Source: Clostridia bacterium
Lineage (GTDB): Bacteria > Bacillota > Clostridia > Christensenellales > CAG-138
Length of the DNA: 64,000 nt
NCBI GenBank assembly: GCA_016293975.1
Contig: JAEDCW010000001.1
Location: forward strand, 25,659-89,658
Direction of reading: 5' to 3'
Of this stretch, positions 7,937 through 15,744 are shown piece after piece (within the stretch, counting starts at the first letter, position 1; every line of letters starts with the position of its first letter). A program made the position numbers and the translations under genes. The notes below the pieces were generated by a model. It did not search any database and had not been told where the DNA came from. It was given only the letters and a program-made list of their open reading frames with translations.

Positions 7937-9277
7937 CTATATCGACAGATAACCTGCCTTGCTTTGCACAGTATCAAACGGCCCCGGTATGCGAGTCCTC
8001 TCCTTAGGTATCACCCAAGCCCTCGACGGCCTCGACATTAGCGCATACCTCAGCGCTTCTGCGGCGTGATCCTCTCCGTCTGCGACATCCTCGTTGTTAT
8101 ACTTGTCGAACACGAGTGTCGGAAGCGTCCTAATGAGATTCTCACAGCGCTCGAACGTCTGCCACATAGGTATGCCGTCCTCTCCGTGTGCGAGATATCC
8201 CCTCATGGTCTGCCAGCCTGCGACCCTCGAATTGTCCGACGGCGTAAGCGGAACTCCTGCCTTTGCAAACAGCTCTGCTATGGATTCTCCCACAAAGCCG
8301 CCCTCGCCCGTAAGTACAGCGCCTCGCTTTTGCCACATATCGGGAGATGCAACCGTGTACGCTATCGCCTCATCTGCGGTAAGCTCCACGATACGGCTTG
8401 CTACCTCGTCGGCACGGAGCTTGTTTACATACAACTCCCTGTAGGTGATTATTCTTCCCTCGGGACCTATGGCATGCCACAGCACACAGCACGGGTCATG
8501 ATACCCCCAGTCCATTGAGCGAAACCGCCTCCATCGTGCCGGAATTGCATGTTCCCTTATGACGTGTTCCGTGCGTGAAAACTCTCCGAAGAACTGTCCG
8601 GCAAAGACATCCCAGTCGCCGTTCAGATGAGCCCTTCTCAGCTCATACGGAAGCGCTTCAAGCTGTTTGATATACCCCGGATCCGCCTGCATCAATACCC
8701 TGTTGTCGTAAATTCTCGCCGGTATGAAGGCGTAATCCTCGGGTGTCTCTCCCTGCTCGAAGCGCCTGTCGATGAAAAGTCTTTTAACCCAGGCATGACC
8801 CACATTTCCGGGGTTGCAGGTGTAGTACATCCTAGGCTTGAAGTCTCCTCTGCTCGTTCTGTTGCAGGTACACATAAACTGCATCTGCTCAAACGTGAAG
8901 TGGGTCGCCTCCTCAAGCCCTATGACCTCGTACTCCCTGCCCTGATACCTGTATATGTCGTTTGGTGCATCGCAATAGCCAAGCATCAGCCGCGAGTTGT
9001 TCGGAAAAAGGAAAACTCTCTCTGTCGAGTTATACTCCACGATACCGCCAAGCTCATGCAGCAGGGGAATTACATGATTCTCGCGCAGCTCGGGGAGCGT
9101 GCGCCTCATAAGCAGGCAGTTGAGTCCGTCGTGAGCCAAGCAGAGCATAACGAGCTTCCGCCGCATCGCCCAGCTCTTGCCGCCGCCCCTTGCTCCTCCG
9201 TACGCGGTGTGCCTTGTGCGGCTCAGCAGAAACTCCCTCTGCCTCGGATTGGGTTCGCCCCTAAGATACAATTCCAT
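7937..9277 (-). CDS. phage terminase large subunit
   Basis: 446 residues, full length. The N-terminal ATPase has Walker A GGARGGGKS at 27-35, an arginine-rich segment after it, and Walker B YEVIGLEEATHF. Motif III is seen as MYYTCNPGN. The C-terminal RNase H-like nuclease carries acidic residues in SMDWGYHDPC and in DGEDHAAEALRYAL. AGGGAGG precedes the ATG. TerL cuts concatemeric DNA and pumps it through the portal. All motifs look intact, so decay has not removed function. The absence of other structural, lysis, replication or integrase genes nearby is unusual. Confidence 0.93.
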   Translation of the reverse strand: MELYLRGEPNPRQREFLLSRTRHTAYGGARGGGKSWAMRRKLVMLCLAHDGLNCLLMRRTLPELRENHVIPLLHELGGIVEYNSTERVFLFPNNSRLMLGYCDAPNDIYRYQGREYEVIGLEEATHFTFEQMQFMCTCNRTSRGDFKPRMYYTCNPGNVGHAWVKRLFIDRRFEQGETPEDYAFIPARIYDNRVLMQADPGYIKQLEALPYELRRAHLNGDWDVFAGQFFGEFSRTEHVIREHAIPARWRRFRSMDWGYHDPCCVLWHAIGPEGRIITYRELYVNKLRADEVASRIVELTADEAIAYTVASPDMWQKRGAVLTGEGGFVGESIAELFAKAGVPLTPSDNSRVAGWQTMRGYLAHGEDGIPMWQTFERCENLIRTLPTLVFDKYNNEDVADGEDHAAEALRYALMSRPSRAWVIPKERTRIPGPFDTVQSKAGYLSI

Positions 9278-9390
9278 AGCTTTCCTCCCTGACTTTCATC
9301 GCAATCAGCATAAAGCACTGTTATATGCACCGTGGTTGCACCTTCCGTGCGTATACGTTGCAAACACGCCTGGACGCCGCAAGGCGATAG

Positions 9391-9419
9391 AAAAAAGACC
9401 GCAGTCCTTAAGACTACGG
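9391..9419 (-). terminator. terminator after chromate transporter pair
   Basis: Read on the minus strand: CCGTAGTC, short loop, GACTGCGG, then TTTTTT. It ends transcripts from the chr genes and separates them from the terminase gene downstream. Confidence 0.85.
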
Positions 9420-9444
9420 CCAAAACGTTATTTATAAATGCTCT

Positions 9445-10026
9445 TTATCTTAACAGATAGTTTATCCCTATACCTGCCGCCGCGCCTATGCTTATAAACA
9501 CTATCGGATGTAGCTTCTTAAGCTGCTTTATGTTGGACACGACCAATATTAAAATAAACAGCACTAGCATGGGAATATCGACAGATGTTATAGTTGCACC
9601 AAGCCCCGACCTCATATCTGCGCTAAAAATCGACACCTTAAGCACCGACATGCCTGCTGCGGCAATAAGTCCCGTCACTACGGGGCGTATTCCCGAAAAC
9701 ACACTGTCCACCAAAGGATTTTGTCTGAACTTCTGCAATACCTTCGCGATTATGCTTATCGTAATGAACGATGGCAACACGATTGAGAAAGAAGCTACGA
9801 GCGCGCCCGGTACACCTGCCGCCGCAAAGCCCGAGTACGTTGCAAGGTTTATACCTATCGGTCCGGGCGTAGCCTCCGACACCGCTATCATATCCGTCAG
9901 CATCTCATGCGTCAGCCAATCGTATTTGCCTGCAAGCTCCATTAGAAACGGTATCGTCGCAAGTCCTCCGCCAACAGAAAACAACCCAATCTTGAAGAAT
10001 TCGAGAAATAGTGTGAGGAATATCAT
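9445..10026 (-). CDS. chromate transporter, half-size subunit (second of pair)
   Basis: 193 residues, one CHR domain. FFKIGLFSVGGGLATIPFL near the N terminus and a later EATPGPIGINLATYSGF are the CHR signatures (FGGG-like motif and PGP). About five to six hydrophobic segments. Short-chain CHR proteins work as pairs in the membrane; characterised members expel chromate, while the natural substrate in anaerobes is uncertain. Its ATG overlaps the upstream half by 4 bases (ATGA). Confidence 0.9.
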   Translation of the reverse strand: MIFLTLFLEFFKIGLFSVGGGLATIPFLMELAGKYDWLTHEMLTDMIAVSEATPGPIGINLATYSGFAAAGVPGALVASFSIVLPSFITISIIAKVLQKFRQNPLVDSVFSGIRPVVTGLIAAAGMSVLKVSIFSADMRSGLGATITSVDIPMLVLFILILVVSNIKQLKKLHPIVFISIGAAAGIGINYLLR

Positions 10027-10604
10027 TTGCCTTCTTCCTTTTCTCCGCTTTTATTCGCCGCACCCTTGTCGATGTACATTTTAACAATGCCGAAAAGACC
10101 TGCGCCGAGCACGACCCAAACGGGCGAAGTGCCGAAAAAAGCAACGAGTGCAAAGCCAACTACGGAAAGCAGTATCCCCCATACGTTCTTAATACTCTTT
10201 TTGCACAAACCTATGACCGCATTGACGATGAGCGCAGATACCGCCACCCTTATGCCCGAAAATGCGTACTGCACAGCCGGGACGTCTGAAAAGTTCGATA
10301 ATAACGCCGCAATCAGCGATATTATGATTATGGACGGTGTGACGACGCCCGCAGTAGTGGCGATTGCCCCAACGACGCCGCGAAGCTTAATGCCCACAAA
10401 TGTCGCCGTGTTTACCGCAATAACACCCGGTGTGCACTGACCTATCGCAAAGTATTCGAGAAGCTCCTCCTGAGTTGCCCAGCCGGTTTTATCTACGCAT
10501 TCCCTTTCAAGCATAGGCAGCATAGAATACCCACCGCCGAATGTGAGCGCCCCTATCTTTACGAATGCCCAGAACATTTTTGCAATGCTTTCCCTTTTCT
10601 CCAT
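10023..10604 (-). CDS. chromate transporter, half-size subunit (first of pair)
   Basis: 193 residues, paralogous to the next gene with FWAFVKIGALTFGGGYSMLPML and IGQCTPGVIAVNTATFVG. The equal lengths and ATGA overlap fit a heterodimer of inverted-topology halves, the known arrangement for short-chain ChrA pairs. The C terminus is Lys/Glu-rich. ATG preceded by GGAGG. An extended -10 element lies about 25 bases upstream. Confidence 0.9.
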   Translation of the reverse strand: MEKRESIAKMFWAFVKIGALTFGGGYSMLPMLERECVDKTGWATQEELLEYFAIGQCTPGVIAVNTATFVGIKLRGVVGAIATTAGVVTPSIIIISLIAALLSNFSDVPAVQYAFSGIRVAVSALIVNAVIGLCKKSIKNVWGILLSVVGFALVAFFGTSPVWVVLGAGLFGIVKMYIDKGAANKSGEKEEGK

Positions 10605-10628
10605 ATTTCCTCCAAAGCTGTTACGGTA

Positions 10629-10637
10629 ATTATATCA
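10629..10637 (-). promoter_or_regulatory. extended -10 element upstream of chr pair
   Basis: TGATATAAT on the minus strand, about 25 bases before the first chr ATG. No good -35 box at the right distance, which extended -10 promoters can lack. Confidence 0.45.
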
Positions 10638-10729
10638 CGATTTGCAGACCCTAAGCTCACATCTGTCAATGTCGTACGATACAAGTGTCATACAAAACGC
10701 GCATAAGTCGAACATACGCCATAAAACAG

Positions 10730-10752
10730 AAAAAAGACGGGGTTCGCCCGTC
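10730..10752 (-). terminator. terminator of the sigma-factor operon
   Basis: Minus strand GACGGG, five-base loop, CCCGTC followed by TTTTTT, about 90 bases after the small secreted protein gene. Confidence 0.85.
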
Positions 10753-10844
10753 CTTATGTCATACAGCTTAGTAAGTCGCCTTACAGTACCTCGTCATACT
10801 ATATTATTAGCAATACACACGAGTTTTCCGTTTGTTTTATGAGG

Positions 10845-11051
10845 TCACGGAAGCTTCTTGTACGCCGGATTAAACGTCTCTGCCTTTTCGGGGAGCGTCT
10901 TATACTCATATGCTTTTGATTCGATATCGGTTATGCGCCTATCAATGACCTGTCCCCCTCCAATGCTGCCTGCGAGTGTGGCACCCGCAAACACTATTGC
11001 CAATGCGAGTATCAGTGACAGTGCAATAACAGCAATAATACGTTTTTTCAT
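10845..11051 (-). CDS. small secreted or membrane-anchored protein of the ECF sigma operon
   Basis: 68 residues with AAGGAGG 6 bases from the ATG. The N terminus MKKRIIAVIALSLILALAIVFAGATLAG is one hydrophobic helix; about 40 polar residues follow (IDRRITDIESKAYEYKTLPEK). No family recognised. It is third in line after the sigma factor and its putative anti-sigma, before the operon terminator. It could be a helper of the sigma switch, a ligand-sensing partner or an effector; the sequence does not say. Confidence 0.75.
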   Translation of the reverse strand: MKKRIIAVIALSLILALAIVFAGATLAGSIGGGQVIDRRITDIESKAYEYKTLPEKAETFNPAYKKLP

Positions 11052-11114
11052 ATGATAACCTCCTTGCTCAGTTGATAGTTATAGAGATACGGGCACGGTC
11101 ATGCGCCCGTTTTT

Positions 11115-11900
11115 CTATTTAGTTTCGTTTTCGTTGAGCGTGCCCAGCCCCTTTATGATAGTGTCCACATCGAAACCTTCCGCTTCAACGTACATGAACG
11201 CCATTGCGTCTGTTCTCCAAAGCGCCCGGACGAGACCGTCCGTCTCCTGATCTATAACGCACTCGCCGACTTTAATTTGAACGTCCTGTACACCGGAGCA
11301 AAGCGCCACCATGTAGTAGTGGGCAGAATCGCGCTCCGTAAGTGTGTACTTCTTCGCAATATCTATCTTGCTCGTCTTCCAGCCGTTTGCAAGCACGCTC
11401 TCGGGTATAAGCCCTTTTTCTCCGAGATCTCCGGCTTTACCTATAAATACTACCTCGGCGTCTTCCGCGAATGGCTTTATCTTCTTGAGATAGCCCGTTA
11501 TGCTATTGCTCCTGGCGTTGGCGTCTACTTGGCCGCCGTTGCCACTTCCGCCCTTATACGCTTCATACATGGAATCTATAGTGGTCACATCGACAACCTG
11601 ATTCGGAGTGGTCAACGGATTATCGCCATCCGAGTTACATGTCGGTTCAAGTTGTTGCGCATTGTTTACGAGACCGAGCTTCTCTCCGAAACCTCCCATA
11701 AACATAGCTCCCCCGATGCCAAGCAGCATGACAAATGCCGCCGCCATACTCGCGTACTTGATAAGGGACCGCTTGCTACGCACCCTGCGCTTTCTTTCGA
11801 GCTCAATCCTATCCCTAAGCCCGGCAAAATTCACGTTCCTGTTCGCCTGCTCTGCGGTTTCACTCAACATTTTATCTATTTTGTTCTCATCAAAACCCAT
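11115..11900 (-). CDS. putative membrane anti-sigma factor
   Basis: 261 residues. The first ~45 residues are charged and helical (IDKMLSETAEQANRN, LERKRRVRSKRS), then one TM helix (YASMAAAFVMLLGIGGAMFMGG, about 49-70), then a ~190-residue extracytoplasmic domain without a known family. Its start overlaps the ECF sigma gene by 11 bases, the standard layout for sigma/anti-sigma pairs. The role is inferred from that layout and topology; no zinc-type HXXXCXXC anti-sigma motif is present. Signal unknown. Confidence 0.75.
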   Translation of the reverse strand: MGFDENKIDKMLSETAEQANRNVNFAGLRDRIELERKRRVRSKRSLIKYASMAAAFVMLLGIGGAMFMGGFGEKLGLVNNAQQLEPTCNSDGDNPLTTPNQVVDVTTIDSMYEAYKGGSGNGGQVDANARSNSITGYLKKIKPFAEDAEVVFIGKAGDLGEKGLIPESVLANGWKTSKIDIAKKYTLTERDSAHYYMVALCSGVQDVQIKVGECVIDQETDGLVRALWRTDAMAFMYVEAEGFDVDTIIKGLGTLNENETK

Positions 11901-12393
11901 TCTCTTCTCCCATGAGCTCCATTAACTGCGTTCTTGCCCTCGACATTCGTGACTTTATCGTCCCCTCCGTGAGATTCAACAAATCCGCTATTTCCGAATA
12001 GTTCATGCCCGAAAAATAGTGGAGCATTATCGGCTCGCGGTATATATCTGAGAGCTTACTGACAGCCTGCATCAAAAGCCGTTTTTTTTCGTCATCGAGA
12101 ATCTGTTCAAGCGGCGTCAACCCGGTATCCGCTAAGTCAAACGGGGTCTCGTCGTATAGTGTCTCACGCTTTCTCTTCCGTATCAGGTCGAGAGATGCGT
12201 TTCTTGCTACCCTGTACAGCCAACCCTTTAGCTGGACTTCGTTGTACTTTGAAATTACGCTCATCTTGTCGAGCGCTCGCAAGAACACTTCCTGAGTAAT
12301 ATCAAGTGCCTCATCACCGTTTTTCACGACGTTGTAGGCCACCCAGTAAACCAGGCGGGAGTATTGCTCATAAATCGAGTCGAAATCCCTCAT
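11890..12393 (-). CDS. ECF-family RNA polymerase sigma factor
   Basis: 167 residues from an ATG preceded by AAGGATTC; an upstream in-frame extension to 12492 crosses the promoter and is not used. Region 2: YEQYSRLVYWVAYNVVKNGDEALDITQEVFLRALDKM-type sequence, then KGWLYRVARNASLDLIRKRKRE. Region 4: LSDIYREPIMLHYFSGMNYSEIADLL and TEGTIKSRMSRARTQL, the helix-turn-helix. It drives an unknown regulon, likely in response to envelope conditions given the membrane anti-sigma partner. The operon is read from a sigma-A-like promoter. Confidence 0.93.
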   Translation of the reverse strand: MRDFDSIYEQYSRLVYWVAYNVVKNGDEALDITQEVFLRALDKMSVISKYNEVQLKGWLYRVARNASLDLIRKRKRETLYDETPFDLADTGLTPLEQILDDEKKRLLMQAVSKLSDIYREPIMLHYFSGMNYSEIADLLNLTEGTIKSRMSRARTQLMELMGEENGF

Positions 12394-12463
12394 TCTTGAA
12401 TCCTTACTATCTAAACGCAGTTTCCCAACGAATAGTTGCGCCCGAGGCGTCTTTTTTTTTGTA

Positions 12464-12492
12464 ATTATACCAGTATTGCCAAAATTGCACAA
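12464..12492 (-). promoter_or_regulatory. sigma-A-type promoter of the ECF operon
   Basis: TTGTGC, 17-base spacer, TATAAT on the minus strand, with a leader of about 65 bases that includes an A-tract and a GC-rich short hairpin. It is back to back with the ornithine operon promoter. Confidence 0.6.
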
Positions 12493-12529
12493 GTACCGCG
12501 CATGAAGCTATATATTCTGATATTTGGGG

Positions 12530-12558
12530 TTTAACTACGAATTTCTACATGTTATAAT
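12530..12558 (+). promoter_or_regulatory. promoter of the ornithine-degradation operon
   Basis: TTTAAC, 17-base spacer, TATAAT, about 38 bases before the ord ATG, which has CGGAGG. No riboswitch or obvious operator was seen in the leader. Confidence 0.65.
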
Positions 12559-12596
12559 CTGGTGAAAATTTCAAATCTTTTTTCGGAGGATAAATC

Positions 12597-13643
12597 ATGG
12601 AAAACGTCAAAGTTGCATTATGGGGATTCGGAGCAATGGGAAGCGGCATTGCAAAGGTTCTTCTTAATAAGAAAGGCGTAGACATCGTCGGCGTTTGCGA
12701 CATTCATCCCGACCGTGTCAACAAGAGCATATATGAGCTTCTCGACGAGGACAGAAACGGTCGTTCCGATGTGTTTGTAAATCCCGATATTAAGGCAGTC
12801 GTATACGACAAGTGCTGTGACATCTGCGTCATAGCTACGGATTCGTTCACCAGGAAAGCTTTCGATAAGATAAAGTACGTCGTCGAGCAGGGCATCAACG
12901 TAGTCTCGACCGCAGAAGAGATGAGCTATCCCAAGGCACAGGAACCCGAACTTGCGGCTGAACTCGACAGGCTCGCAAAGGAAAACGGTGTTTCGATACT
13001 TGGTACGGGCATCAACCCCGGTCTCATGATGGACCTGCTCGCAATATGCCTCTCAGGCTGTATGACCGACGTCAAAAAGGTCACCTGCCGCAGAGTTAAC
13101 AGTCTCTCACCCTTTGGCCCCGCCGTTATGGAAGAGCAGGGCGTAGGCGTTACAGTCGATGAGTTCGCAAAGGGCGTTGAGAACGGCACGCTCGCAGGTC
13201 ACGTAGGCTTTGCGGAGTCCGTGGGCATGATAGCCGAGGCATTGGGCTGGAAGGTGGATAAGTTTGAACAGCAGATGAAGCCCATCGTTACGAGCGTTGA
13301 CCGTAAGTCTCCCTACGGCTTTGCTAAGGCAGGCGACGTAGCAGGCGTCAACATGACGGGTCAGGGCTACTGCGACGGCCAGCTCAAGATAGACATGTAC
13401 CATCCCCAGCAGATCGAGCCCGAGATGGAAGGTACCCACACCGGCGACTACATCGTTCTCGAGGGCACACCTGCTGTCAATATGGCGATCAACCCCGAGG
13501 TCGACGGCGGCATAGGCACAATCGCAATGGTCGTAAACATGATTCCCCATGTCATCAACGCGAGACCGGGTCTCAAGACCATGCTGGATCTGCCCGTACC
13601 GAGAGCTATAATGGGCGACTTCAGAGATTATATCGAAAAGTGA
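12597..13643 (+). CDS. ord: 2,4-diaminopentanoate dehydrogenase
   Basis: 348 residues. It oxidatively deaminates (2R,4S)-2,4-diaminopentanoate to 2-amino-4-oxopentanoate with NAD(P), the step after ornithine aminomutase. The Rossmann motif is LWGFGAMGSGIAKVLL (GxGxxG) at the N terminus, with CDIHPDRV after strand 2; the later GTGINPGLMMDLLAICLSG and EEQGVGVTVDEF are typical of this DapB-related family. First gene of the operon, 21 bases before ortA. The neighbouring ortAB and oraSE genes settle the assignment over dihydrodipicolinate reductase. Confidence 0.93.
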   Translation: MENVKVALWGFGAMGSGIAKVLLNKKGVDIVGVCDIHPDRVNKSIYELLDEDRNGRSDVFVNPDIKAVVYDKCCDICVIATDSFTRKAFDKIKYVVEQGINVVSTAEEMSYPKAQEPELAAELDRLAKENGVSILGTGINPGLMMDLLAICLSGCMTDVKKVTCRRVNSLSPFGPAVMEEQGVGVTVDEFAKGVENGTLAGHVGFAESVGMIAEALGWKVDKFEQQMKPIVTSVDRKSPYGFAKAGDVAGVNMTGQGYCDGQLKIDMYHPQQIEPEMEGTHTGDYIVLEGTPAVNMAINPEVDGGIGTIAMVVNMIPHVINARPGLKTMLDLPVPRAIMGDFRDYIEK

Positions 13644-13664
13644 TTATATAAAACGGAGGATACT

Positions 13665-13967
13665 ATGGCAAAAAAAGGCGATTGGGTCATGATACACAAT
13701 ATCGTGCTTAAACCCGAGGAGCGCTCTGCCAACCTGCCCGAGGACACAAAGAAAGTGCCTCTTGAGATGTGGGTAAAGGGCTACCTGCAAAGTGATGCAA
13801 AGCTCGGCGATACTGTAACTGTTATCACACGCACCGGGCGCACAGCCGTAGGTGAGCTTGTCGACGAAGCGCCCCACTACGAACACAGCTTCGGCAGCCT
13901 CGTCCCCGAGGTGCTCAAGATAGGAGATACTGTAAGAAAGATTCTGTTCGGGGGTGAGGCCAAATGA
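13665..13967 (+). CDS. ortA: 2-amino-4-oxopentanoate thiolase, alpha subunit
   Basis: 100 residues, the small subunit of the PLP-dependent thiolase that cleaves 2-amino-4-oxopentanoate with CoA to alanine and acetyl-CoA. WVMIHNIVLKPEERSANLPEDT and GDTVTVITRTGRTAVGEL are family-like; a short beta-barrel fold is expected. CGGAGG precedes the ATG. It overlaps ortB by four bases, so the two subunits are probably made in balance. Confidence 0.9.
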   Translation: MAKKGDWVMIHNIVLKPEERSANLPEDTKKVPLEMWVKGYLQSDAKLGDTVTVITRTGRTAVGELVDEAPHYEHSFGSLVPEVLKIGDTVRKILFGGEAK

Positions 13968-15379
13968 AGGACATGAGCTACAACGGCGTTATGTCTCGTA
14001 AAAACGAAATAATGCGCACAGCGGTAGGAATGGACTACTCACTCTTTGAGCGCGGAAAAATAGCGTTCGATTACGAAGCCATGATGGCCGCAACAGGCTA
14101 TGACATAGACGAGCTCGTTAGGATTCAGGGTCTTTTCTCTGTCGGCCACACGCCCATAATCGAGCTTAAGAACCTCACCGCATTGGCGAGAAGGTGTGCT
14201 CCCGCAGGCAAGGGCGCAAGGATATTCGTCAAGGACGAGGCGACAAACCCCTCCGGAAGTTTCAAGGCGCGCCGCTCCGCAACGAGCGTGTATCAGGCAA
14301 AGACACACGGCTATAAGGGCATAATTGCCGCAACAAGCGGCAACTACGGTGCGGCGGTAGCATCACACGCGGCAATGGCAGGCCTTAAGTGCATAGTCGT
14401 TCAGGAGTGCTACGACTCCAAGGGTATAGGTCAGCCCGAGATAATCGAAAAGGCAAGAAAGTGCGAGGCGCTCGGCGCAGAAGTAGTACAACTCACCGTA
14501 GGTCCGGAACTCTTCTATACATTCCTGAAGCTACTCGAGGAGACCGGCTATTTCAACGCATCACTGTACACTCCGTTCGGCATCGCAGGCATAGAAACGC
14601 TTGGCTACGAGATCGTACATCAGTTCAGGGCTAAGCTCGGCAAGGATCCCGACGTAGTTGTCTGCACAAACGCAGGCGGAGGCAATCTTACGGGTACCGC
14701 TCGCGGTCTAAGAAAAGCGGGCTGCTCAGCTAAGGTCGTCGGCGCAAGCGTAAGTCTCGCAGGACTGCACATGGCGTCCGACACGCAGTTCAATAAAAAG
14801 TCTTTCACGACGGGTCACACGGGCTTCGGCGTCCCGTTTACCACAAACCCCGACCGTTCCGACGTCCCCAGAAGCGCCGGCCGTCCCCTGCGCTACATGG
14901 ACAGGTATGTCACGGTCACACAGGGCAGCGTATTCTACATAACCGAATGCCTTGCCTCGCTCGAAGGACTTGAGAAGGGTCCTGCAGGCAACACAGCGCT
15001 CGCCGCGGCATTCAAGCTCGCTCAGGAAATGGACGAGGATCAGATTATCGTCGTTCAGGAGACAGAATATACCGGTGCCGGCAAGCATATCAATCCCCAG
15101 CTCTGGTTTGCACGCCAGAATGGTATAGACATCCACTTCGGCGACCCAAAGGACGAGGTTCCCGGAAAGAGCATCATACTTCCCGAGCACCCCTCGCTCA
15201 TCGACGTTACGGATGTCGATATGGACCATCTGAGGCATTCGAGAATAAAGAATGCTGTAGGAGATAAGATTTTTGAACTTACAGATACGGATATAGAGTA
15301 CCTCGTTGCGGAGACAAACACGGACGAAGCGTATGTCAATGCCGTTCTTGAAGAACTGAAAAAAGGAGCAAAAGCATGA
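13964..15379 (+). CDS. ortB: 2-amino-4-oxopentanoate thiolase, beta subunit (PLP)
   Basis: 471 residues, fold-type II PLP enzyme resembling threonine synthase. The Schiff-base lysine is Lys101 in NPSGSFKARRS; SGNYGAAVASHAAMAGLKCIVV is the substrate loop and TNAGGGNLTGTARGL the phosphate-binding glycine loop. It is the catalytic partner of OrtA. The C-terminal part contains QETEYTGAGKHINPQLWFAR-type sequence seen in OrtB. Start overlaps ortA and stop overlaps oraS, each by ATGA. Confidence 0.93.
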   Translation: MKDMSYNGVMSRKNEIMRTAVGMDYSLFERGKIAFDYEAMMAATGYDIDELVRIQGLFSVGHTPIIELKNLTALARRCAPAGKGARIFVKDEATNPSGSFKARRSATSVYQAKTHGYKGIIAATSGNYGAAVASHAAMAGLKCIVVQECYDSKGIGQPEIIEKARKCEALGAEVVQLTVGPELFYTFLKLLEETGYFNASLYTPFGIAGIETLGYEIVHQFRAKLGKDPDVVVCTNAGGGNLTGTARGLRKAGCSAKVVGASVSLAGLHMASDTQFNKKSFTTGHTGFGVPFTTNPDRSDVPRSAGRPLRYMDRYVTVTQGSVFYITECLASLEGLEKGPAGNTALAAAFKLAQEMDEDQIIVVQETEYTGAGKHINPQLWFARQNGIDIHFGDPKDEVPGKSIILPEHPSLIDVTDVDMDHLRHSRIKNAVGDKIFELTDTDIEYLVAETNTDEAYVNAVLEELKKGAKA

Positions 15380-15744
15380 AAAGAACCGACGATTACGAAT
15401 CCAGAAGCGCACATCTCAAGTCGCTGACGGACGAACAGCTCGAGGCTCGTTTCTGGGAGCTTGCAAACAAGCTCGTGGACCCTATGCTCAAAATGGGCTA
15501 TGAGTACACGTCACCCTCGATTGAGCGCTCCGTTCTGCTTAGAATGGGCTTCTCCTCCATCGAGGCAAAGTCCATAGTTGACGGCTGTATTGAGCACAAT
15601 CTTATAGGTCACGGCGCAGGCAATGTAGTTTACAGGCTCTCCGTCGCCACAAAGACCGACATACGCACCGCAGGACTCGCGCTGTGCGAGGGCAAGCTTT
15701 GGCAGGAGGCCGAGGCACAGTTTGAGGGAGGTAACAAACAATGA
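15376..15744 (+). CDS. oraS: D-ornithine 4,5-aminomutase, S (small) subunit
   Basis: 122 residues, the usual OraS length. It has the family segments HLKSLTDEQLEARFWELANKLVDP and SPSIERSVLLRMGFSS, then VDGCIEHNLIGHGAGNVVYRL. OraS binds the large subunit and is needed for a stable alpha2beta2 mutase. It overlaps both neighbours by 4 bases. Confidence 0.92.
   Translation: MKRTDDYESRSAHLKSLTDEQLEARFWELANKLVDPMLKMGYEYTSPSIERSVLLRMGFSSIEAKSIVDGCIEHNLIGHGAGNVVYRLSVATKTDIRTAGLALCEGKLWQEAEAQFEGGNKQ

Noticed and set aside
11089..11114. A plus-strand terminator-like hairpin (ACGGGC / GCCCGT and five T) between the anti-sigma and small protein genes
   Set aside because: No plus-strand gene lies upstream of it, and on the minus strand, where the operon runs, there is no T-tract after the stem. 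It is at most a stem in the operon mRNA.
12421..12460. GC-rich hairpin with a long T-run on the plus strand upstream of the ornithine operon
   Set aside because: It lies before the operon promoter and no plus-strand transcript should reach it; the stem is only about 5 bp with a 3-base loop. It may be part of the sigma-factor leader instead.
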